Assembly: GCA_028023455.1 (NCBI GenBank)
Contig: JAQFVV010006306.1
Coordinates: 2,137,001-2,201,000 of the forward strand
Direction of reading: 5' to 3'
Source of the DNA: Epiperipatus broadwayi
Taxonomy: Eukaryota; Onychophora; Udeonychophora; Euonychophora; Peripatidae
Length of the DNA: 64,000 nt
This document shows, piece after piece, positions 46,966-58,669 of this stretch; positions within the stretch are counted from its first letter, which is position 1; each line of letters opens with the position of its first letter. The position numbers were made by a program, and so were the translations under genes. The notes beneath the pieces are model-generated. The model ran no database searches. It worked only from the letters and a program-made list of their open reading frames with translations, and was not told the DNA's origin.

Positions 46966-47119
46966 AACATTATCAACATTAGTAATATATGTAAAAAAAG
47001 GCTAATGGATTTATTGCTCGGAAGTTCGTAAGAGGTACAAGCACCAGAAATGCAAGCACCATAATTGAGTCTGGAACTTCCAGATCCCAAGTCAGGTATT
47101 CTACCAGCTAGTCCAAAAC

Positions 47120-47590
47120 ATTAAAACAGGCAAAACTCACCATACGTATTGTCACGCACAGCAAGCTAGAGTAATCAATGGATGCCAGAAGGCTTGTGCA
47201 TAAAATCCCCATCTAGTGCCTACTCATCCAATATCCCCAGACTAGTTTCTGGCTTGTGGCCTTTGTCAGTGAGGAGCCTTGGAACTGAGAGCACTGCACC
47301 TAGATCTTAGGATCTAATGCAACCCTCCAGCAGCCACCTTTTATCTCCATTTAACTACAAAACTATGAATCTTAAACTGAAAACACTCCTCACTGAAGAA
47401 GGCCACAAGCCAAAAACTAGTCTGGGGATATTGGATGAGTAGGCACTAGATGGGGATTTTATGCACAAGCCTTCTGGCATCCATTGATTACTCTAGCTTG
47501 CTGTGTGTGGCAATATGTATAGTGAGTTTTGCCTGTTTTAACAACAGTTATACATAAGCATAAAAGGTGGTAATCATGTGATGTTTATTG
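47120..47590. repeat. Family A head-to-head inverted pair
   Basis: The minus copy (47120-47385) and plus copy (47386-47590) share a junction in the region upstream of the ribozyme. The minus ribozyme has CTGACAA (G8 lost); the plus one has CTGAAGA but AAAA for GAAA. Both are inactive by different changes. Confidence 0.82.
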
Positions 47591-47959
47591 GTCCAAACCA
47601 TGTAAAAGCAGTATATGTCAGAACATTAGTATACTAAATGGCATGAACAAAATATATTATTTACAATTTTTTACTAATTGTTTTGAGAATTTTAAAAGGA
47701 TTTGGATTCTCATTTGTTTATTATGTAGGGTATATTTATATAATGTAGATTTATTTTGAGGTAAAAGATCACCTTACCTTATCTAGGTAGCATAACAGTT
47801 GTAAATTTTAAAGACCATATGATTAATTGAATTACTTATTATTCTGAAAAAGAGTAGTTACCACAAAGTAATAATCAGCAAACAAGAATACTGATGTATT
47901 AGGCAGCTCTTCTTTATATCTTATAGTATTTTGGAATGTTATTACATAGATCGTTGGTT
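47591..47959. other. Intron sequence, nothing recognised
   Basis: AT-rich; no features seen. Confidence 0.3.
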
Positions 47960-48345
47960 GTTAAGCCAATAAATATCACATGACAAACACCTCTTATGCT
48001 TGTGTATAACTGTTGTTAAAACAGACAAAACTCACTATACGTAATGCCACACAACAAGCTAGAGTAATCAATAGATGCCAAAGGCTTGTACATAAAATCC
48101 CCATCTAGTGCATACTCATCCAATATCCCCAGACTAATTTCTGCCTTGTGGCCTTCGTCAGTGAGGAGCCTTAGATCTGAGAGCACTGCACCTATGTGAC
48201 AAAGGCCACAAGCCAGAAATTAGTCTGGGGATATTGGATGAGTAGGCACTAGATGGGGATTTTATGCACAAGCCTTCTGGCATCCATTGATTACTCTAGC
48301 TTGCTGTGTGTGGCAATACATATAGTGAGTTTTGCCTGTTTTAAT
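47960..48345. repeat. Family A head-to-head inverted pair
   Basis: A minus copy (about 47960-48195) abuts a plus copy (about 48196-48345), joined within the ribozyme's upstream region (gcactgcacctatgtgacaaagg). The plus copy has GTGACAA for CUGANGA. Confidence 0.8.
48118..48176 (-). ncRNA. Family A hammerhead ribozyme, stem II mismatch
   Basis: CTGACGA, GAAA and a GTC cleavage site are kept, but stem II reads A-GGC-CACAA-GGC-A, with one C to G change that breaks a pair, and stem III closes with U-G. Probably weak or inactive. Confidence 0.65.
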
Positions 48346-48856
48346 CTTTGGTTGTTGTGGTGATATTGACTACTGAACAGTGATCTATAGATTCATAGAA
48401 GATTTTAAATATCACTTGCTTTAAACTCTAATTTGTTTTGAGTACAAAAGTTATATTTATTCTAAATAAGAATTCCATAAGAGAAAGATCAATATTTATA
48501 AACAAAGGATTTATTATCGAAGTTTATTTATCATGTGACTTGACATCTTCTGCAAGCTAGGAATTTGTTTACATTTCTAAAATGCCGCCACTACTTCCAC
48601 TGCCACCATTTCATTCCATATGCATTGTTGCTGTTCTCAGCAGCAACAAAATATTTGAATTAAAATAAGCACTTAACTCACAAACATGCATGAAGCCAAA
48701 CATACAATCAAAAACATATTCCATATGGTTCAATGATTAGGTTAGAACTTTCTATGAATTCTATTTAAGGGAATTAGGAAATGAAAATTCTCAAACACAG
48801 AATTATTTTTGAAACTTACTTTGATATTTAATTCCAAATCCTATACATTAATTAAT
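48346..48856. other. Intron sequence, nothing recognised
   Basis: AT-rich; no features seen. Confidence 0.3.
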
Positions 48857-49541
48857 AATTGTTAATTAGAGAAGATATAAATTAGTATTAAAGTTTATCA
48901 GCTTAACGTTTTCAAGGATCCATGCCTCATATTCATAGCCTTCATAAAATGTATAATAAAATATATGCAAATATAAATATTCAAATAAGTAGTATTACGT
49001 AGCCCATTTTTTCGAGATCTCAAAGCAAGTGTCTTTCCTATTAATGGCATGGATGTTTCCATTAATGTAAAATGCCTCCTTTATTTTTCTTTTGTGATCA
49101 TTTGATTCTGAGCACAATATTATGGGATTGGCGGGCGTGAAGTTGTGTCAAGATTGTTTAGCATGCTCCAAAAATACAGAGGATGTGTTGCTGTTCTTCT
49201 GAGCTCTGTTAAATGTGTAAAGATGTTGAGCCAGTCTAGTATTGATTGTAGCTTTTGTTTCACCATAATATATAGTGTGGCATCCGGCCTGAGGGCAGGC
49301 AATAGAGTACATCACGTGTGGGGTGAACATTAATGGAAACATCCATGCCATTAATAGGAAAGACACTTGCTTCGAGATCTCAAAAAAAATAGGCTACGTA
49401 ATACTAGCTTATTTGAATATTTGTATTTGCATATATTTTATTATACATTTTATGAAGGCTATGAATATGAGGCATGGATCCTCGAAAACGTTAAGCTGAT
49501 AAACTTTAATACTAATTTATATCTTCTCTAATTAACAATTA
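48857..49541. repeat. Penelope-element fold-back (arms about 211-214 bp, 260-bp centre)
   Basis: Arms 48857-49067 and 49328-49541 are near-perfect inverse copies (tcagcttaacgttttc, atccatgcctcatattcata and ggcatggatgtttccattaa landmarks). The unique centre, read on the minus strand, encodes most of a GIY-YIG domain whose end runs into the left arm. The right arm is thus an inverted copy of the element's 3' end. Confidence 0.9.
48990..49316 (-). pseudogene. Penelope-like element GIY-YIG endonuclease remnant
   Basis: The minus-strand translation reads PHVMYSIACPQAGCHTIYYG, then ETKATINTRLAQHLYTF, VFLEHAKQS, one in-frame stop, and HKRKIKEAFYINGNIHAINR. This matches the Penelope C-terminal nuclease pattern (VY-I-C---C---YIGET----TR--QH, the H---H segment and the RKIKEA-YI--N--AINR end). 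Only the nuclease and 3' tail remain. It differs clearly from the fragment at 15690-16071, so at least two Penelope lineages have visited this locus. Confidence 0.85.
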
Positions 49542-49756
49542 TATGTTTTACATAATAGTGAGAAGTAAAACTATATTTATTAATTAATAATAGGATTAGT
49601 TTATTTTATTATCCAAGATTTATTCACTTATGTATGGATAACAATAAGTCAAATAATAAGTTAAATTTATCAAAAAAATAAGTCAAGAAAATGAATAGTT
49701 AGAGTAATATATATGTAAGGATAACTTTATCTTTTTTAATGGCATTGCCAAATCCA

Positions 49757-50042
49757 TATAATATTAATATCATCTATGTCTTTATTACTTTTTACAATAC
49801 TTTTTTTACAACCCACAATTAACAATTTTGATTGCCCTGGCAATCTTCTTCAGAACTTGTACTTATATTTCCAAATATTAACCACTAAATTCAAACTTTT
49901 TTGAATTTAGTAGTTAAGATTTGGAAATATAAGTACAAGTTCTGAAGAAGATTGCTGGGGCATTCGAAACTGTCAAAAGTGGCTTGTAAAAAAGCATTGT
50001 AAAAAGTAATAAAAAAATCATAGAGATGATATTAATATTATA
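49757..50042. repeat. Fold-back palindrome with family F cores
   Basis: Same family as 16520-16716. The plus core at 49942-49970 has CTGAAGA, A, GATTGC/GCATTC with one mismatch, GAAA, then CTGTC. The minus core in the left arm (about 49827-49853) has AAAA for GAAA. Confidence 0.75.
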
Positions 50043-50100
50043 TAAGAATAAAGTAGAATATATGTATATACCATAGATAATATGTAATAAAATAAATTGT

Positions 50101-50238
50101 CAAAGAACTTATTACTTTGCTAAGTCAGCTTTCGATACAGTGTATCTTTGTCAAAGCATGATTAAATTGGTAATATTCACTTGTCATGCTTTGACAAAGA
50201 TACACCGCATCGAAAGGCTGGCTTAGCAAAGTAATAAC
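50101..50238. repeat. Palindrome of about 138 bp
   Basis: Arms of about 50-55 bp: ttactttgctaagtcagctt and atctttgtcaaagcatga face their inverses. gcatcgaaaggctgg in the right arm recalls a decayed ribozyme core but is not convincing. Confidence 0.75.
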
Positions 50239-50365
50239 CAAAATTTATTACAGTAATAGTTGATAATTATCTACATACTCTTGTAGAATTTATTTTATTA
50301 TATAAATTGTAGTTTTAACTGTAAAAGAAAATGGAAGGTGGGAAATAAAGAAGATTAAATAAGTT

Positions 50366-50393
50366 CTGAAGAAGATTGTAGGGGCAATCGAAA
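50366..50393 (+). ncRNA. Family F hammerhead-like core, uninverted
   Basis: CTGAAGA, A, stem GATTG/CAATC with loop TAGGGG, GAAA. The hairpin is perfect. No helix I partner was found downstream, so only the core is claimed. Confidence 0.55.
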
Positions 50394-50524
50394 CTTTTGA
50401 TGTTGAAGGGTGTTATGTAAGCATTGTACAAATTTTTTTTTTTTATATAAAAATGGATTAATTAATTAATTAAGGCAATGCAAAAAAGGAAAAGATAAGA
50501 TTAAATAATATTGTAGTTTTAAGC

Positions 50525-50935
50525 CAATAAACATCACATGACCACCATCTGGCAAAACTCATTATACATATGGCACACACAGCAAGCTAGAGTAATCAAT
50601 GGATGCCAGAAGGCTTGTGCATAAAATCCCCATCTAGTGCCTACTCATCCAATATCCCCAGATTAGTTTCTGGCTTGTGGCCTTTGTCAGTGAGGAGCCT
50701 TGGATCTGAGAGCACTGCATCTAGATCTTAGGATCTAATGCAACCCTCCAGCAACCACCTTTTATCTCCATTTAACTACAAAACTATGAGTCTTAAACTG
50801 AAAACACCTTAATGTTTCCAATTCAAGCCCATCAGCTTATATAGTTATATGGGTCTGAATCCAGTTCAGTTCCCATACATTTTGATGTCTTTGGTTCTTT
50901 AATAACCATAGCCACCAATATCCTATATTTAATAT
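50525..50935 (-). repeat. Family A ribozyme repeat, inactive monomer
   Basis: A complete-looking monomer. The ribozyme has CTGACAA (G8 lost) and ATC at the cleavage site, so it should not cleave. Confidence 0.82.
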
Positions 50936-51639
50936 TGTAGTTTGGTAGTTATTTATTAATTGAAATGTTACAAATTAATTATGCATTTATATTTAGTCAA
51001 ATCAGGATCTCTGCTCTATTGATTAATCACAAATACAAAGACCCTATGTGTGTGCAGATGGAATTGGTGCCATAAATATTGCAGACCATCCATGTATAAA
51101 AAATAGATATATGATATTCTAATTTTTAGTTAACATATTTACTATAAATGTTTAGTAGATAGGATTTGTGTATACTATGAATGGAAATGTTTGGAATGTT
51201 TAATTAATTGACTTATCTCAAGTTCATTACGAATCTAGTCGCATTCAAAATATTAATCATTTTTACAAAATGTGAATCTCATTCATGTATAATATTTCGA
51301 ACTTAGTACACATATAGATAATAAAGTCTAATACTGAAATCATTGCACTCTAGTTCTGTAAGTTAAATATTTCTTCAATTAAATAATTTCCATAATTTTG
51401 AATTTTAATGAAATGAATAACAAATGTGTTTAATCTATACAATTTATATTAAAAACATGATTCCTTTACATTTTCTCCATAAATTCATTAAAGTTTATGT
51501 TATCTATTTAGAATCGTACATGTAAAACAAAAACAAAAAAATATGAGTATAAACAGAAGTAAAACATATTATAAAAACAATTTTGTGAGACAAAGATTGA
51601 AAACAAATTTAAATCTATTAACCTATTCATTCAGTGTAC
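50936..51639. other. Intron sequence, nothing recognised
   Basis: AT-rich; no features seen. Confidence 0.3.
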
Positions 51640-51796
51640 TGAGTGTTACTTTAGTAAATAGAGGGATTTGAACTTAGGATTTTCATTTTATATTCGTCAT
51701 CCATTCTACCTCAAACAATCGATACATATGTCCATTAAAGTTTAAGGAATTGCTGTCTTAAAACAAGGTGAGCACTGTCTGTATATATGTGTGGGA

Positions 51797-51862
51797 GATT
51801 ATGATATGACCCAATTGATGAGTTCTGGTTCTGCATGAAATACATATAATGGGGATAAATTA
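51797..51862 (+). ncRNA. Family E hammerhead, core mutated (C3)
   Basis: TTGATGA replaces CUGAUGA, GAAA is intact, and stem II GTTCTGGTTCTGCAT is mismatched. Helix I is partly lost. Confidence 0.55.
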
Positions 51863-52260
51863 TTCTTTTCAAATGTGTGGTCATGTGTATTGATTGTTTG
51901 AAATAGTCTTTAAATCCTAAGTTCAAATCTGTATATTTACCATAGCAAACAGTCAATATACTGAATGATTAGGTTGATTACATAATGCCTTGGAAATAAG
52001 TTCAGCCCACCCCCCTCCTGTTAATATATATGAATATGTAATGATCCAATAATAAGAGGGGTTATATTGATGTAAAGTCCACATGGGTATGATTACAATA
52101 TCAAATCCACCAAGGGCTTTGAGTATTCCATAATTGTTTTCTCAATGAAATGGATTGCTGAATAGTTGGAAGGGTGAGAATATTGAAGCCTGTCCATTAA
52201 AGTTTGAGGATTCGCTATCTTAATATAAGCCGTGCACTGATTGTACATATGTGTGAGAGA

Positions 52261-52320
52261 TTATGATCTGGCTTAACTGATGAGTGCTGGTTTTGCATGA
52301 AATACATATAATGGGGATAA
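52261..52320 (+). ncRNA. Family E hammerhead, core bases intact, helix I weak
   Basis: CTGATGA, stem II GTGC-TGGTTTT-GCAT, GAAA, TACATA, TA cleavage site. The innermost helix I pair is A-A and the next are U-A and G-U, so folding is poor. Confidence 0.6.
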
Positions 52321-52712
52321 TTTATCTTTTCCACATGTGTGTGGTCATGCGTATCGATTGTTTGAGATGCAATGGTAGATAAATATAGACTGAAAATCCT
52401 AAATTCAAATCTATCTATTTACCATAGTAGACAGTCAGTATACTGATTGAATATGTTAATTATATAATGCCTTGGAAATAAGTTCAGCCCATCTCCCTCC
52501 TTTTAATATATAAGGATATGTAATGTCCACATGGGTATGATTACAATATCAAATCCACCAAGGACTTTGAACGTTCCATAATTAGTTTCTCAATGAAATG
52601 GATTGTTGAATAGTTGAAAGGGTGAGAAGATTGAAGCCTGTCCATTAAAGTTTAAGGAATTGCTATCATAATATAAGCTGAGCACTGATTATATATATAT
52701 ATGTGTGTGAGA

Positions 52713-52775
52713 TTACGATATGGTCCAACTGATGAGCACTGATTCTGCATGAAATACACATATTGGGGATCATTT
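52713..52775 (+). ncRNA. Family E hammerhead, stem II degenerate
   Basis: TCCAA, CTGATGA, then GCACTGATTCTGCAT which cannot form a good stem beside GAAA; GAAA, TACACA, TA, TTGGG. Helix I (TCCAA/TTGGG) is kept. Confidence 0.6.
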
Positions 52776-52971
52776 ATATTTTTCATGTTTATGATCATGT
52801 GAATCAATTGTTTGATATGGAGTGAAGAATGAATATAAACTAAAAATCCTAAGTTCAAATCCCTCTATTTTATTATAATAAAATATAATAGTTTTGTAAG
52901 TTGTAGATGCTTGATGCATGACTTTTGAATCGTCAGAGTGATTTATCCATCTGATAGCAGACTATCACAAG

Positions 52972-53023
52972 CCAGCAGATAATACGATCCAGGAGAACCA
53001 GCAGATAATACGATCCAGGAGAA
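52972..53023. repeat. Perfect 26-bp tandem duplication
   Basis: The unit starting ccagcagataatacgatcca is present twice without change. Confidence 0.95.
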
Positions 53024-54269
53024 ATTTAATACATCCACAAAGTACAGCAGAACTAAGTGTAAATACTTAATTTAATGTCTGTTATCCAAGACTCCCGAAG
53101 AGCTGTGTTTGAACAACCATCTTCTGAAATTTTCAAGTAGTAATAGAAATCATTATGGACATACACTACATAGATATAACAAACAATTTTCACTATCTGA
53201 AGCTCCAAAAGAAATTTATCAAAGTATATATAAATAATGACAAATTGAAGACAGCTACAGACATCTTAATTTTAAATTTAAAGTTATTTTAAAAATTATT
53301 GAATATTTTGATTAGAAAATCACAATAAAATTTACTTACGAGCCAAAGTATTTCTAGAAATGCTGCCAAATGGAGGAATTTTATAGTGTTAATTAAAATC
53401 CTGAAAGTATCATATTTTAATAATAAAGGATTTAATATATTTTTAATCATTCAAAACATTTCTAATTTTCAAATTATCTTATTCTATCCATTTATTATTA
53501 TAATAATCACTTAATCACATGGGTAAACTTATGTGTATTGCTCTAAATACTAATCTGTGCTGAAAATTTTTAAGATATTTGGACAACTGTGATAACAACA
53601 ACAATAATAATTATTATCAAATAGTTTTATTGTTAAGGAATTCTTAAGAAGTTTGAATTCCAGAATAGACAGAAATTGAGCACAATCCAAGGACTTTGAA
53701 CTCTAGCAAAGTGGTTGAACCATTTTTGGAAGTGCCCCACCTAAGCATCTAAAATCCTGATGTCCCCTTCTGAGACATATAATTCTTATTATTCAAGAAG
53801 TGAACTCCTACTCTCATTGAAGAGGCCTAAAAGACTATTGACAAAAGGACTGTTGAAATACGATGGAGTTTCAAGCTATTTAACTTGTTTCAAGTAACAG
53901 CGGAAACGTAAAGAGTAAAGGTTATCTAAACAGAAAAGACAATAAAAAGAAGATGGCATGGAAAGAAGGAAATTTAAAACATATTCTTAGCTTAATTTAT
54001 GAATAATAAGATATTAAGAAAAATTAGCAGATTTTCAAATTCACTACCAACAGCTCAAAAAAATTCTCTGTACTAATCCATTGTTGATTAGTGTCTCTTA
54101 AAAATCAAATTTCCCCTTGTGGGGCATTATTCCATGTTGAGAATCACTGCTCTATAGTCTGACATTCTACCACAGAAACTAATTATGCAGGCCAGATATT
54201 TAGTTACTTATTGATCTTAAGATTTGAAATAAAGGCAACATTTACAGCAAATATTCTAAAGAATTAACT
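53024..54269. other. Intron sequence, nothing recognised
   Basis: No gene or clear repeat was seen; an exon-like borderline signal at 53341-53404 was examined and rejected. Confidence 0.35.
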
Positions 54270-54600
54270 AATTCTTTAATATATAGAGTTTGAACTCATA
54301 CTTTCATATGACTCACCACTATCCATGCTATCTCATACTGCTGATACACTTGAGCACACACACATGTTGAAAAGATAAATAATCACCAACAGATGTATTT
54401 TGTGTTAAACCAGCACTCATCAGTTGGTCCAGATTATCATCTCTACACATATATACAATCAATGCTCAGCTTATATTAAAGTAGCCAATCTTCATACTTT
54501 CATGGACAGGTTTCAATCCACTCCATCCCACAACTCTTCAGCCATCCATTTTTGTTGAAAATCTGATGATGGAATTCTCAAAGACCACATCGGTGCCAAC
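54270..54600 (-). repeat. Family E ribozyme repeat, single copy
   Basis: Landmarks include ccatgctatctcatactgct, ccactccatcccacaactct and tcagccatccat, shared with 11645-11958. Confidence 0.8.
54379..54438 (-). ncRNA. Family E hammerhead, G12 and cleavage site mutated
   Basis: Minus strand: TAATC, TGG, ACCAA, CTGATGA, a GTG...CAC stem, AAAA for GAAA, TACATC, TG for TA, TTGGT, GATTA. Both parts of helix I pair perfectly, while two catalytic positions are lost. Confidence 0.68.
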
Positions 54601-54687
54601 CTTCTCATCCTACCCATGTTTACCATAAGTCACTCTGACCCCTCATGTACAGGATATAATCTATTTACATACATATACAAGGTACAA

Positions 54688-54940
54688 GATAACAAAAAAT
54701 TAAAAACTCTGAAGTGGAGTTGGGCTGGACATATTGTTAGAAGAGATGATAATAGATGGACACTTGAAATCTTAAACTGGATTCCAAGATATTGTAAAAG
54801 ACCCAGAAAGAGACAACATGTGAAATGTATGAATGAAATAAGAATGTGTGCAAGGGTGATGTAGAGAAGAAAAGCTAAAGATCAGAGAAGATGGATTGAA
54901 TTTCATCCTGCAGTGGATTGATAATGGTTGATGATGATGA
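54688..54940 (+). mobile_element. RTE-like non-LTR retrotransposon 3' fragment
   Basis: It encodes KTLKWSWAGHIVRRDDNRWT then LEILNWIPRYCKRPRKR, the C-terminal WAGH-R--D-RW---L-W-PR--KR-R-RP motif of RTE proteins, with a stop near 54862, and ends in a (gat)n tail. This orientation is opposite to the three other copies. Confidence 0.85.
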
Positions 54941-55019
54941 CAAGGGATGGGCAGACCTTACAGTATTATATTTTAATATATGATTTTTTTCTACAGTATA
55001 GGCTTTTTTCATACCTGAA

Positions 55020-55215
55020 CTCCAATATGTAATATGTAGGGAGTTTGAACTCACTTTCACACGACCTCAACTATCCACACTATCTCATACTTCTGATACA
55101 CTTGACATGTTGTGATCAAGTGTATTAGCAGTATGAGACAGCGTGGATAGTTGAGGGTCGTGTGCGTCTGAGTTCAAATCCTATATATTACATATTGGAG
55201 TGCAGGTACGAAAAA
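55020..55215. repeat. Family E end fragment in inverted pair
   Basis: The ccaatatgtaatatgtaggg and atccacactatctcatac segments face their inverses around 55115. The ribozyme segment is missing; only the B-box-side end (gagttcaaatc) remains. Confidence 0.75.
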
Positions 55216-56204
55216 AGCCTGTACTGTAGAAAAAAAATCATATATTAATTCTTTAATATAATATCATATTTATAACGTAAATAGCAAACTCATATATTGG
55301 TATTATTACTTCATTTATTTGTTAAACTTTTCCCCTAAGCCTGCCTGGAGACAAACTTTTAAGAAAGAAAAATAGTGTCTAAAAATTAATAACCATTTTT
55401 TCTCTCAATAACTTAGCTATCTACACAAACACAGATATATATATAATAAACTACGCAATATTAATGATGATGATAAATATTCATAATAATAATAAAACAG
55501 AAGTACAATAAGTTATTTTATAAACTTTCTCAACATTTTAAATTTACCAGAAGTAAATGCTACCTTGTGATATCTATCCCAAGATTTATAATTTTTAATA
55601 TTTGCATTTTGTCTATTAATTAAAGATTTGCTACTTCTATTTATAAAAATTATTTCTTCGATTTTCCTTTTATTATGTGTTCTTTCTTCATGAAAAATTC
55701 TAGTGTTATCCAGGTCAAAATTGAAAATAAAATTACATGTTTTTCATGATCAAAGAAAATAAAGGCTATTATTAAGTCTTTTTTATACTTGTTATATGTC
55801 TGGATAAAAGCTTATAATCTTTTAACCATTTCTCAATATTATATCTGGTAAAAACAAAAATTTAAAATTGATAAAACTGTTTGTTTGAAAGTAGACAAAA
55901 TTTGAAGAATGCGTTTGATTTCAAAGTGTCGGTATATATTGAGAAAAGTAAAATACAAATAATTTTTTTTTTTTTTTAACTTGAGGCATATAATATGAAT
56001 TGTCAAAAAAGAATAAGCTATAAATAGCAATATATATATATATATCTTTCAAGTTCTAGATGTTATCATATCTTTGCAACTGTAAAACTATGTAAACATG
56101 TAATTCCTTTTAAACACTAATGATGAATTTTTATCATTCTTTTATTTACTATACAACTAAATACATTTATAAGATTCAGAAGCTATTTTAGGATATTAAC
56201 ACTA
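55216..56204. other. Intron sequence, nothing recognised
   Basis: AT-rich; no features seen. Confidence 0.3.
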
Positions 56205-56300
56205 ATGGTGGTCGAGAGGTCAGCCAGCTGCTTACAAGCAGTTGTCCTGGGTTAGCGGGTTCGCTTCCCGGCTGATGCTATGACACATGAGAAGTATATA
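56205..56300 (+). repeat. tRNA-derived SINE copy
   Basis: tggtcgagaggtcagccagc (A box), cttacaag, gcgggttcgcttcccggc (B box), tgatgctatgacacatgaga. Confidence 0.78.
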
Positions 56301-56448
56301 GTTCCATTGTTAGTCTATATTCCATAAAAAATTTTGAAAAGCCTTAATAAGTAAAGAAATATTAAATTTTCCTTCCACTTCTTTTTATTTGCATTGCTGA
56401 ATTATATATAATATAATACACCATATATGTCTTTAAGTGACACTTTAC

Positions 56449-56669
56449 AATGCAGTTTAACATATGATTATTTTTATCTCCTCTTGCATACAGTTTCAAC
56501 TGTCCAGCAGTCATCATCAGAGCTTTTAAAAAACCTCAGCACTCCTCCTTCAAGTTGTTTCAGTTAGAGAAGGAGGGATGTTGAGATTTTTAAAAAGCTC
56601 TCATGATGACTGCTGGACAGTTGAAACTGTAAACAAGAGGAGATAAAATAAATCATATTAAACTGCATT
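56449..56669. repeat. Fold-back palindrome with family F cores
   Basis: Outer ends aatgcagtttaacatatgat against the inverse. The minus core (56494-56520) reads CTGATGA, T, GACTG/CAGTT, GAAA. The plus core has CTCATGA. A third truncated copy of the arm lies at about 56820-56882. Confidence 0.75.
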
Positions 56670-57784
56670 TAGAGGGTAATATTAAGGTGTATTATATTAT
56701 AAGTAAAGAGAGTAGTATAAAATTTATTATTGATTCTTCAAAGTTTACTGTTGCTTCATTTGAAAGAAAATGGCTAACGGTGGACACAAGGATCTGTTTA
56801 TGGTTACTCAAATTTGCGACTCTACAATGCAGTTTAATATATGATTTATTTTATCTCCTCTTGCCTACAGTTTCAACTGTCCATTACGAACATACAAGGA
56901 TAATATTGCCAATGCCAGTAATAAATACAGATAAACAGAGCAAAACTCTCCATATAGTATAGGAAATGTAATCATGTGATAATAAATACAGATATTAAAA
57001 TTTACATGAGATATGGTGATGACCTATTTGTTTATGAACATGAAGATAGTAGAAAGGACCTTATGAATAAATGATAAATTAAAGTTTAAAATGAACAGTT
57101 GAAAAGGAATGATAAATATATTATCTCAATACATAAAAGATAAGATCTACTGATATTGTTAATTAAACCATTAACTGAAGTAGTATAAATACATACTATA
57201 AACAACAATATTATGATGGCAATTTTTAGATCTTTTTCTGTTTCGTAACGATAAGTAAGTTGTGTCTTTATTATGAAAGTGACAAATCAAAAAATATTGT
57301 AAATTTGATAAAAAGGCTGTTTGAAGTTCATCGTAAGAGTAACCAAATTAGCTACACTTTATATCGCTTTAAAAAACATAGTATTAGTTTAAAAAAAACA
57401 AGATATTAATAATAAAATGGATATCTATTCGATATAGTTCAAATACTCAAGCTAGCTCTATTAAAAATATATATGGTGAACTGTATAATGTTCCACTTTG
57501 TATTCCATCTAATAACGTTGATAAATTGATGAATAGTTAAAAAAATGTAATCGTAATGAAACAACAAGTTATATTGTATACCCAATTGCATGTAAATGTA
57601 ATACCTCATGCATTTCTGAATGAAGATGTAGTCTTCAAATAATTAAAAGAATATCAGCTTTTACATATATATATACAATTAATAATAGCAATTGTAGTCT
57701 TTGATCATGAAAAAATCCATATAATTTTACTTTCGATTTTGAAAAAAATCATATAATCACCACTTTCGATGAGTACACAAGTTA
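56670..57784. other. Intron sequence with a truncated family F arm and a family A end
   Basis: Apart from the arm at 56820-56882 and a family A end fragment at about 56938-56980 (gcaaaactctccatatagta, atcatgtgat), nothing is recognised. Confidence 0.4.
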
Positions 57785-57925
57785 TTAAAATGGTATTACT
57801 CTCCATGCAATAGTGCCACCCAGTGCAAGCCTTAGTAATTAATGGATCAATTGCATTCATTGATTACTAAGGCTTGCACTAGGTGGCGCTACTGTATGGA
57901 GAGTTTAATACATCACATCACATCA
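57785..57925. repeat. Inverted pair of family A end fragments
   Basis: ctctccatgcaatagtgcca and cagtgcaagccttagtaatt face their inverses across a short centre near 57848. The ribozyme is absent. Confidence 0.8.
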
Positions 57926-58669
57926 CTTTCAATTTTGACAAGAAAACACTACAATTCTTTATGACGAAAGAAAACATAAGAAAAAATAAATCAAAGAAAA
58001 AATTTTTATAAATAGAAAATCTTTAATTAAGAAACAAAGTGCAAATATTAAAATTCATGAACTGTGAGATATCAAGTTATATTTGCTTTATAGCAAACCG
58101 TTTAGCATTTTGAGTAACTGAAAATACTTGCTTTATAATTATTATTATGGATATTTATTATAATCATTAATACTATATAATTTTATTATTATTACAATTA
58201 TAAATCCATAATGGGAGTTTTATTTAGTTTACATATATATATATACAAGATAACACATTTTGTTAAATATAGTAGCCTCTTAGTATATAAATTAGCCAAT
58301 AATATCAGTCAATCCAGATAAAGCTGTTTACAAAATTTGATTACCCACTTCATTACTATACATATAGTATAATTTTAATATAATATTATTATTAATTAAA
58401 AATCTGGGTTAATATAAAGAATAGTGATTAGATATGTATATATCTTTTATATTTTCATTTGAAATAAACTTGATTTTTTTTTATAAATAACAAAATATAA
58501 ACAAAAAGATCAACATGGTTTAAGATTTTATATATCTTGAAAAAAATTATGATGCTATTTTCTGGGAAAAAATCTTTAATATTTGATTTGTACAATTTTA
58601 ACACCTTAATTCAAAGTATGTTTCTAGAATTAAATACTTCCATAATCAATGTCATCATATTATACACAC
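57926..58669. other. Intron sequence, nothing recognised
   Basis: AT-rich; no features seen. Confidence 0.3.

Larger units (their letters stand above)
51640..52870 (+). repeat. Family E ribozyme repeat array, about 2.5 head-to-tail monomers
   Basis: gtccattaaagttt falls at 51730, 52192 and 52640, giving periods of 462 and 448 bp. Each unit has one hammerhead segment about 80 bp further on, a tggtcatgtgtatcgattgtttgag stretch, and a B-box-like end (aagttcaaatc). Confidence 0.88.

Noticed and set aside
50150-50225. Hammerhead in the palindrome (gcatcgaaagg)
   Set aside because: The CUGANGA element is not present (reads TTGACAA) and helices are poor.
53341-53404. Exon-like segment on the minus strand (TTTCAG ... 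GTAAGT) encoding a hydrophobic stretch KFLHLAAFLEILWL
   Set aside because: Only one frame is open, it is short, and it does not match any part of L2HGDH or another family I recognise.
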